Program-made: the position numbers and the translations under genes
Notes under the pieces: generated by a model
Databases searched by the model: none
What the model saw: only the letters and a program-made list of their open reading frames with translations
Told to the model about the DNA's origin: nothing
NCBI RefSeq assembly: GCF_000003195.3
Contig: NC_012874.2
Coordinates: 60,269,768-60,333,767 of the forward strand
Direction of reading: 5' to 3'
Source: Sorghum bicolor
Lineage: Eukaryota > Streptophyta > Magnoliopsida > Poales > Poaceae
DNA length: 64,000 bases
Shown here: positions 56,087-64,000 of the stretch, piece after piece
How positions within the stretch are numbered: the first letter of the stretch is position 1
Layout of the letters: the number at the start of each line of letters is the position of its first letter

Positions 56087-57749
56087 TGTTAATCCCAAAT
56101 TTTGGCGAGTTAGGAAACTGTTAGTGGGCCTGCTTCGCAGAAGGAGGGGCAGCCAGATGAGCGGATCGACTAAACCAGAAGCGTAATGAAATTAGGCGAT
56201 CAGAAGGGTGTTGTAACAAGGCAAGACGAAAGAAGACGTGTCGAGTTCAATTAGAAAGGAAGAGTTAGAGTCTAGGTTACCTTTTTGAGGAAAGAGTCAT
56301 ATTAGGACATGAGACTAGGACTCCGGGCTATAAATTTTAGGAACCCAATCCTTGTAAGAATATACACAATCATAATACAAACCCTTTCGGCTCCGGCCAC
56401 CAACCTTAGGAGTAGGAGTAGAAGTAGATCTCGGCGAGACCTTCAACAAATCGAGCTACATCGATTGAAAATTTGACCTTCGGTTTGCTTGTAAGTATTG
56501 TCATGGTTCATGTTTAGTTTGTCATGGCTGCATCATTCGACATCATGTCAAGCTTAATTATGAAGTAGTTATCGACTTGAATTGTGTTTGTAAGGCTGCA
56601 TTGTTTCAATCTCTTATGAATCTCAATTCAAGTTAGTTATGGGCTCTATTAAATTGGCAATTTAATACATTCATCATGTTATCAATATTGTTCAAAGCTT
56701 AATGTTTTATTTATCGTAACAATATTCTACCCGATGAAGACTTGGTTTTGGAGATCCTCGAGACAAGGAAATCAAACATTAAGAAAGGGATGATAGAGCA
56801 GGAGAATTCAAAGAAACAAAAGAAGGAAGCGTACCACTAGGATATTGTCAATGGACGCCATCAGAGCAAGAATCACCGAGTTGCAAGGATTTGGTATGTT
56901 GGGGTATGATTGCGTAGACACTCGGAGGATTGTGCGGGTTTCAAATTTTTGATTGAAGATGTTTGGAGGGAAACCCTAGCTTTTAAGACCGATGAACGAA
57001 GAAGACAGAGAAGGAAATGGAGTAATCAATATGTCCTTATCGATTTTGAGTGGCAATTTTGAGATAAAAAACAATTTTATCCTAAAATTGGGGGGCATGT
57101 GTTGATCCCAAATTTTGGCGAGTCAGGAAACTGCCAGTGGGCCTGCTTCGCAGAAGCAGGGGTGGCCAGATGAGCAGATCGACTAAACCAGAAGCGTAAC
57201 GAAATTAGTCGATTCAGAAGGGTGTCGAAACAAGGCAAGACAAAACAAGACGTGTCGGGTTCAATTAGAAAGGAAGAGTTAGAGTCCAGGTTACCTTTTT
57301 GAGGAAAAAGTCATATTAGGACATGAGACTAGGACTCTGGACTATAAATATTAGGAACCTGATCCTTGTAAGAATATACACAATCATAATACAAACCCTT
57401 TCGACTCCGGCCACCAACCTTAGGAGTAGGAGTAGAATTAGATCTTGACGAGATCTTCAACAAATCGAGCTGCATCGGTTGAATTCGACCTTCGGCTTGC
57501 CTGTAAGTATTGTCATGGTTCATGTTTAGTTTGTCATGGTTGCATCATTCGACCTCATGTGAAGCTTAATTATGAACTAATTATCAACATGAACTGTGTT
57601 TGTAAGGCTGCATTGTTTCAATCTCTTATGAATCTCGATTCAAGTTAGTTATCAGCTCTATTATATTGGCAATTTAATAGATTCATCAAGTTATCAATAT
57701 TGTTCAAAGCTTAATATTTTATTTATTGTAACAATATTCTGCCCGATCA
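56087..57749 (+). mobile_element. short LTR-pair element (TRIM-like)
   Basis: Two direct repeats of about 650 bases, 56087-56737 and 57100-57749, starting TGTTAATCCC / TGTTGATCCC, flank only 362 bases. Each repeat has a TATA-like box (CTATAAAT). A polypurine tract (AAATTGGGGGGCATG) directly precedes the second. No coding capacity is seen. A clear PBS and a target duplication were not found, so deletion or recombination of a larger element is also possible. Confidence 0.6.
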
Positions 57750-59233
57750 AGATCTAACAAATTGGCTTAAGCTTCAAATCTAAACGCTTATCATAAACCT
57801 CAAGTAAATAACAATTATCAAGCGAATATAAGATAGCTAACTTGTTGGTCTTGATCGTTACATGTTGTGCGTTCGAGATATTTATTTTGTTATGATTATT
57901 CTGGTTTTAATAACTAAACTCAATTATAACAATATAGATAGATCTTGTTCGTGCCTCATGGACCCTGTATCGGCTAAAATAGTCGATCCAGTTAAGCTTA
58001 ACGAATAGCGCGTGTGCATGGATTCTTTACGCATTAAATGAACTAGTAATCTGTATTGGATTTATTGAAGCCCGTTGATTGTTAGACTAGGTAAATATAG
58101 ATTTAATACAAATTATTGAAGTAATCTACTGAAACCGCAGACCGTTAGACCAGTTTTAGTAAGTTATTGTTTATTTAATGGATAAAAGGATAATGTATGT
58201 GAGCTATCTTTTATCATTATACATAGCGTATCAGCTAATAGCTGATCTGGTAATTTATACCCGTAAGAAGCAATTGTTCAATAAAATCGATAATGTTTAT
58301 CTTTTTCATCGTTTCAAGGAGTTGACTTTCTAGTAAAATTCCTTTATTCAACGGCTTCTTAAGGCCATACATCTCGGAACTGTCTGGCAATAACCGCCAG
58401 GTTCCATAATTTGACATTTGGATTTCTACCTTGTCAATTTTCAGGTCAAATTGACTGGCACGCCCCGAAATCAATTCACTAAGCTCGTGTATTTGTGGCT
58501 CAGGAAGTCTAGGACTCCAGCTCGTGCACTCTCTCTGAGAGCCCCCAAGATTGTAGGTATGAGAAACCAATTTTTGCACCAACACTTATGAATATATGAA
58601 ATTTCTTCTCTACAAGCACCAATAAACCTATCAATCCCATTAATGGGATGGTGGACTACAGTGGACTCAATAGGTCTATCACACTCATGATCTACCACTG
58701 AAATCTAGAAAATACAGGACTTTTACGCTTAACCTAAGCCCAAGCACCATGCCTACACTTAAGATTAATACTCTACTCCTTCTAGTGCAGGAATAAAGCA
58801 CTCAAAATAGTCACAAATAATTGAACAATATAAACAAAGTAAACTTAGATCAAAATTTGATTACCAAAGAAATCTCAAAAATAAGCTCAAGTAGAACTTG
58901 GATCCGCTGAAGTACATGCCGTAGAGGGAGCATCAACAGGTCAGCACCTCCTTCAAACTCTTCCCTCACTCTTTATCCCTCTATTTCTATTCATAAGACT
59001 AGATCCTATGGAGATCTAATCTTCTATTGATGGCTTTCTCTAGGAGGTAGATCCATTTATTCATAAGACTAGATCCTATGGAGATCTAATCTTCTATTGA
59101 TGGCTTTCTCTAGGAGGTAGATCCATTTATGGGACCCCTCTCTTGATCCTAACAGAAGAATATGAATTAGGGCTTTGGGACAGATCTAGGGAGGGGGGCA
59201 AGGGTTTCCTTATATAGCTTGGTGGGATAAACA
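57750..59233 (-). other. diverged Athila/Tat LTR relic, minus orientation
   Basis: The right part read on the minus strand has TATATAAGG (about 59210), then LTR-like leader text and TAGGCATGGTGCTTGGGCTTA (about 58750), similar to GTAAGCATGGTGCTTAGACC in RT-2. The left part (57750-58590) is AT-rich and unassigned. No gene is called. Confidence 0.45.
58989..59128. repeat. 70-bp tandem duplication
   Basis: TATTCATAAGACTAGATCC to GGTAGATCCATT occurs twice in direct succession, 70 bases apart, with no visible difference. Confidence 0.92.
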
Positions 59234-60682
59234 CACTACAAGAAATCTGCCATCTTATGACTTCTACCCCATGACATTAGACTAAATAGTCACTACTTCA
59301 ATTAGTTTATGACTTTTTTTCAGAGCCAACTCAACTTAGTGACTTTAATTAATTTATGTCATAAAAATATCTTAATGCTAGTAGAATGGTATATTGTGAC
59401 TTTATTTGCCTTGTCATAACAACCAATTTACAATTGTCATATTGTGGTTTGAACTTACCATTTTTCAAATTTCAAAATTTGAACTGATAAAATTTAGTCA
59501 AATGACAATATGGCCAAAATGAAAGTTGTAGATCTACATTATTTATACAATTTTGATATTCATGACTTTCTAAGTTGAAATCATTTGGGGGTTTGAAATT
59601 TGTTTTGAGCTTGTAATTTTCAGATTTCAAAATTTGAACTAAAAAATTATTTCCAATGAAGAAATGACCAACATCAAAGTTGTAGATATTTAGGAGTTAT
59701 ACAACTTTGGTATTCATCACTTTTTATCATTAGAGGTCATTTGGTGTCCCAAAATTGTTTTAATTTTTTTCAAATTTCAAATTTTCATTTTTTTTAAAAT
59801 TGTTTTTCATTTTAAAAAGTTCAATTTTCAGTTTTTAGTTTTAAAAAAGATCTACATTTTTAAAATTGTTTTATATATAATGATATATCTACATAAAAAT
59901 TTGACCCCAGCTAATATATTTATCTTTCTCTAAATTTACATAGTGCATATGTATAGTTTATAAATGCATAAAGTAATAAAAATAGAAAAAACCCCACGCA
60001 CGCCAATACATGGAAGGCCCAATACAGTCGTGTCCCAGGCTATAAAAAACTTACGAGAGATATATGCCCCACATCATCACCCTCACCTGAGGCCGCAACT
60101 CCAGTTCGTGACCGTTTCCTTCCGCGCCACTTCTCTCCCGTACACGCGCCCCTCTCCTCGGCTCATCGTGCTGCCCCTCTCTTGTGCCGCTCGTCCGCGC
60201 CGCACGTCGCCATTGTGCTCGAGTGCCAGGCCATGCGCGGCCCTCAACGCCCTTGCTCTAACCTCAGGCACCGCCATCCACCAAGGCCCCAACGCCCTCG
60301 CTCTGACCAAGGCGGTGGCTCGAACCGTACCGCTACATTTGAGGTATTATCCTCTTCTTCGGTCTCTAATACTGCTGTGTTCATGGGATCCTCGATCCCG
60401 CAACCAAGTTGCTGAAATCCATAACCCTAATCCCCAGATCTGGTTGTGGAAATGTTTGTGACCATGGATCTGCAGTTAGAAGAGCCAATGGCGGTGCCCT
60501 AATATACTTCTCTGGATTGCATATGATGTTGCATATATATAATCTTGACTTTGTGTTGATAACGTAGCTTACAGGTGGATTTCAATCATGTGCCCTTAGT
60601 TTCTGTGTTATAGGAGTTTTTTTAATATAAAACAAATAAATAAAGTATCACGTGTGTATAACAGTTTATGTCATTTTAGTTT
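59234..60682. mobile_element. CACTA element E, left part
   Basis: Begins CACTACAAGAAATCTGCC at 59234, a common grass CACTA terminus, with ACA before it as possible target site. Short subterminal motifs of the TTATGAC/GTCATAA type follow to about 59460. Element C interrupts it at 60683; the right end is not in the window. Confidence 0.65.
59964..60470 (+). other. GC-rich leader-like region of element E
   Basis: A plus-strand frame (59964-60461) is rich in Arg, Pro, Ser and Leu and has no recognised domain. It resembles the GC-rich leader found inside CACTA ends or a captured 5' exon. I do not call it a gene. 60471-60682 is AT-rich without features. Confidence 0.35.
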
Positions 60683-60702
60683 CACTGGTACAGGACAGGC
60701 CT

Positions 60703-60930
60703 TTTGTCCCGGTCGAAAACCACTTGTAGTCCCGGGTGGCGAGCCGGGACTAAGGGATCGGGACTAAAAGTCCCACCTTTAGTCCTGGCTCGCCGGCCCG
60801 GGACTAAATGGGGACATTTAGTCCCGGTTGGTAATACCAACCGGGACTACAGGGGGCGCCAGGCAGTGACGTGGCGTCACCCCTGGCCACCCCTTTTAGC
60901 CCCGGTTGGTATTACCAACCGGGACTAAAG
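60703..60930. repeat. left subterminal repeats of element C
   Basis: Inverted pairs with the 16-base motif GTCCCGGTTGGTAATA and its complement, as in element B. Confidence 0.85.
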
Positions 60931-61244
60931 GGTTTTTTGTTTTTATTTTTCTTTTTCTTTTCATTTCTTTATTGATTTTGGTTTTCAATTGTATATGTTC
61001 TCCAATTTATTCGTATACGCCGCTATTATCCGTATACGTTGCACCTATATGAGAGCGTTATTATTGCACACAAATAAAGTATGAAACTACACATATATAT
61101 TATCCGTATAATATATATATATATATATTATATAGCTATACACATACACACGTACACATTACATTTACAATAATAATATTATGTACAAGTAATAATCAAG
61201 TGTGCTGCCACCGGTTAATGATTACATAATGTTTGCCCGCCCAC
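60931..61244. other. AT-rich 3' flank of the element C gene
   Basis: Contains a (TA)n run at about 61107-61130. No gene seen. Confidence 0.5.
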
Positions 61245-64000
61245 TTAAAGCTCATACAAGTGTTTGTCCTTGTTTGGAATGGGCTTGAAGCCCTGCGAGT
61301 ATAAGTGGAACTCGCCGTCTTCCGGAATTACATGATCGTTGATAAATCCGGCGATCGTCTCCTGGACTCCAAGGAGTAATGTGTACTCGAACACTTTATC
61401 TTTCATATTCCACTCCTTCCATTTGCATTAGTTAAAAAAGATATTAATATACATAAAATCTATTTAGTTCCAACAAATAAATAAGATATGAATTTACTGT
61501 ATACACATGCATGTTACTTACTTTTAGAACACTTTGAGCAGGTTTAAATAGGGTGCACCGCATAAATTCACAAACATAGTATCCACATAGATTCGTTCCA
61601 AACGGCTGCGTGGGCACCCAAGGGAGTAGAACAGGAGGAGGAAGTGACACATTCAGATCCGTACGATATTTTTGTTGTAGCCAAGCCCAAGCCCTGCCCA
61701 ATAAGACGCTCGTTGATTAAGTATAGCTAGCATAATAAAGTAAAGGAGCACGCATCGATATTTAAAGTATGATATATACATACCTCTGGATCATGTCTAT
61801 TATGTCTTGATAGAGTGCCAGGTCTTTTTTCATTGAGTCCCACACATGTATTTTTTTTCCGTGATCTTAATCTCAATGAGTATCCGATGATCTCTGCATT
61901 TGTTTAGAGTCAACTTATATATGTATATCTTAATGCCGGATTAACTAAGACATGATATAACACAACACTTACCCCATATTGTAAGGGAAGAGTATCTTCT
62001 TCGTATGCCTTTGGTTATAAAAGAACCTCCGGAGGTTCTTCTCCATTTCCTTAGGCTTCACATTCAATGGATCTTTAGTTTTAGTGTCCTTGTACACGAC
62101 ATATGGATCGATGAAACCAATTCGATTGTCTTTTTTCAATCTTTGTTCTCTCATCATGTGTCTGCACATCGTGAGCGTAGTTATTACGAATACATACATA
62201 TGCTATAATGGGATTAATGATTGAAAGGAAGAATCACTTACAGACAGTAGCAGCTCATGAGAGATTTGTCGAGAGCATTCATATGGAGAAGTTGGTGTAC
62301 TTCACTAAAATCTATCCATATGACGTCATCTCCACGGAAGTAGTGTCGGTCGCGGACTCGGACGACAATCAATTCTTCTTCTATATGTTTTGAGTTGACT
62401 CTCAAGCAGTACTCGTGCAGCTTGTATATTTGCGTACCAAGTCCTCATACCTTCTCAGGGTGGCACATACTCCTGCCGTAAATGTACCGACTCTGATAGT
62501 CATCGACACCTCCGTGGATTGGCGCATCGGTACGCCCTAGAAGTGCTTCTAGGGGCAGCGCAGTTTCTTCCATCCAATTCCCGAGTTCATCTAAGTCCAC
62601 ATTAGCAGGTATAGTCATTGCCAGCAAGTTAGCGTTTGAACCGTACTCATTCGCAACCACTAGTGGCTGAACTGATTGTTGCGCTTGTTCGCCGAGCTAT
62701 GCAACTTTTTGCTGGACTTTTCTTTTGTCTGCCTTGATTTTCTTTAGGACAGTACGGTCATAGTCTGATATTGTTGACCCTGGTTGTTTACTCGTAGCAC
62801 GGTTCGCGTCTGTAATTTTCTACACCACTTGACGTAGCTTTGAACGAGGATACATTAGGTATGGCGGCTCTTGCTCTGCTTTCTATTAGCTTTGCATTTT
62901 TCAAAGAATGCTTTGACTTCTGCTTTGCTTGCAGCAAGCACTTCCTCATCGGTCTTCTCATATGGAAGCTTGGTCGTCTTCAGGATCTTCGTGTTCAAAG
63001 CTTTCCTCTTTGCCGCAGGTGGTTGGAGTGATCTCTGTGTCTCGGCAGACGACCTCTTCCTCCTCGATGCAGCACCAGCCGGTGCCGATGAGGCGGCGGC
63101 CGTTGTCGGCATTGGCGGAGGCAGCGGCGCAGGTGGAGCTTGCTGTTGTGGAGGAGATTCGACCGCGGGCGGCGTTGGATTCATTCGTGGAGGAGATGTG
63201 GCGGTCGGTGGTGGGGATGCGGCCTTCTCTTGTACGTCGTCGTCGTCGTGTCCCACGGCACTATGGTCATGCGGTGAATGGACAGACGGACTTCGGTGGG
63301 GGGAGGACCTGGATTTGAAGAAAAACAAATAAGGTATATGTATACATGACTAAATATAATTTGATACAGTATATAATTATAGAAAAAGCAGTAGCGTCCA
63401 CAATAATCCGCACCTGCTAGGGTTCGGTTGTGGCGGCGGCACCCCACGAATAATGATGTACCGTTTCCTCCAACATATGAATGTCTTCTCCGCTTCACCA
63501 AGTGTCTTCTCTCCATCACCGCCTTCGATATCGAGAGGCACATTTTCACGGCCTCTGACCACTCTATCCACCGAGACACAAGCATATCCGGCTGGTATTG
63601 GGACAGAGTGGATCCTTGGTGTCTTGGTGGGGTCGATAGGAGATACGACACCGGTAGCCACCTTTACTGTGCCATCGCCCTCCAAAATATGGAGCTCACA
63701 AGACGTCAACGGAGCGGTGACGTCATCCACCGGGAATCGCAGCCCTACGTCATCAACTTGCCTCGCAGGCGCCTCCGTAGAAGCAAAACTGCTCTTTAGA
63801 TGAGCTGAGCAAGGGCTGATGTTGGCGGCCGGTGGCTGTGACAAGCTTTGGAGGGGGGAAGTTACAGCTTCCTCCACGGCCTTTTGAATTTTCTCATCCA
63901 TTGTGGCCTTCAGCGCTTGCTCCTGCTCAAGAGCCCGTTGAGCCACTTCTTGGGTCTTTATGAGTCCTTCCTCCAATCTGCGTATCCGTTCCCTGTCCTC
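61245..64000 (-). pseudogene. TNP1-like CACTA protein with C48/Ulp1 domain (element C), partial
   Basis: Homologue of the element B gene, cut at its N-terminus by the window edge. 63976-63377 has a coiled-coil-like start and the DUF8039-like region (GLRFPVDDVTAPLTSCELHILEG, TKTPRIHSVPIPAGYACV). 63328-62855 is a Pro-rich then Lys-rich part. 62660-62445 has PLVVANEYGSN; then LRVRDRHYFRGDD-like sequence and IGFIDPYVVYKD (62199-61969). In the C48 domain, His remains in DHRILIEI but a frame change in the T-run near 61855 precedes VWDSMKKDL. Cys and Gln remain in QPFGTNLCGYYVCEF (61701-61520). The last exon ends LYEL at 61245. Stops occur near 62697 and 62450, plus a frame change near 62840. It is inactive as it stands. 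Regulation is not visible. Confidence 0.8.

Larger units (their letters stand above)
60683..64000 (-). mobile_element. CACTA element C, left part (runs off window)
   Basis: TIR-like CACTGGTACAGGACAGGCC at 60683 closely resembles the right TIR of element B. Inverted TTTAGTCCCGGTTGGT/ACCAACCGGGACTAAA repeats follow to about 60930. The TNP1-like gene on the minus strand has the same layout as in element B. Confidence 0.82.

Noticed and set aside
59964..60461. 165-residue frame in element E
   Set aside because: Arg/Pro/Leu-rich and unlike any known domain; the base composition fits a CACTA leader.

Overview
The window looks like heterochromatic, transposon-dense DNA from a grass, most likely a panicoid such as Sorghum, Miscanthus or Saccharum. 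That placement is inferred from the element families: CACTA elements with 'TTTAGTCCCGG' or 'CTTTGCCGAGGGC' subterminal repeats, Athila/Tat-type LTR elements primed by tRNA-Asp, a Tekay/Del-type element primed by tRNA-iMet, an L1 LINE, and MITEs beginning GGCCTTGTTT or GGCCTGTTTGG. No rRNA, tRNA or CRISPR feature was recognised. The only plausible intact host gene is a two-exon cysteine-rich secreted peptide gene at 12112-12612 on the minus strand.

Layout. 1-10555: 5' part of a minus-strand Tekay/Del element, with partial gag, an extra ORF in its leader, the PBS, and a 5' LTR split by a 5'-truncated L1 (2606 to about 8235). 10556-13237: host-like DNA with one copy of a duplicated segment, a MITE and the peptide gene. 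13238-28979: CACTA element A (TSD AAT), whose TNP1-like gene is broken by LTR retrotransposon RT-1 (15185-23482, TSD GGAAT). A later 1981-bp exact tandem duplication takes in the RT-1 LTR end and CACTA exons. 28980-33024: the second copy of the duplicated host segment, split by a left-truncated CACTA element D that carries a fragment resembling the plant cadmium-induced protein AS8. 33025-53882: CACTA element B (TSD TGA), with a TNP1-like pseudogene carrying a C48/Ulp1 domain, three tandem arrays (104, 680 and 191 bp), a truncated TNP2 pseudogene, an internal subterminal-repeat block, and retrotransposon RT-2 (39103-46318, TSD GAGGC). 53886-59233: older debris, including a gypsy pol fragment, diverged Athila/Tat LTRs and a short TRIM-like LTR pair. 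59234-64000: CACTA element E interrupted by CACTA element C, which runs off the right edge.

How it works together. Almost every coding sequence belongs to a mobile element and most carry stops, frameshifts or deletions, so these are probably non-autonomous copies moved by enzymes encoded elsewhere. RT-1 is the best preserved: its two LTRs differ by only about 18 of 1654 bases by eye, and its single 848-codon ORF encodes Gag plus two tandem retropepsin-like domains but no reverse transcriptase or integrase. RT-2 is related but older (about 2.5% LTR difference by eye) and has lost the start of its 3' LTR. Element order can be read from the nesting. The most interesting items are the tandem protease ORF of RT-1, the extra leader ORF of the Tekay-like element, the captured AS8-like fragment, the 680-bp array in element B, and the secreted peptide gene.
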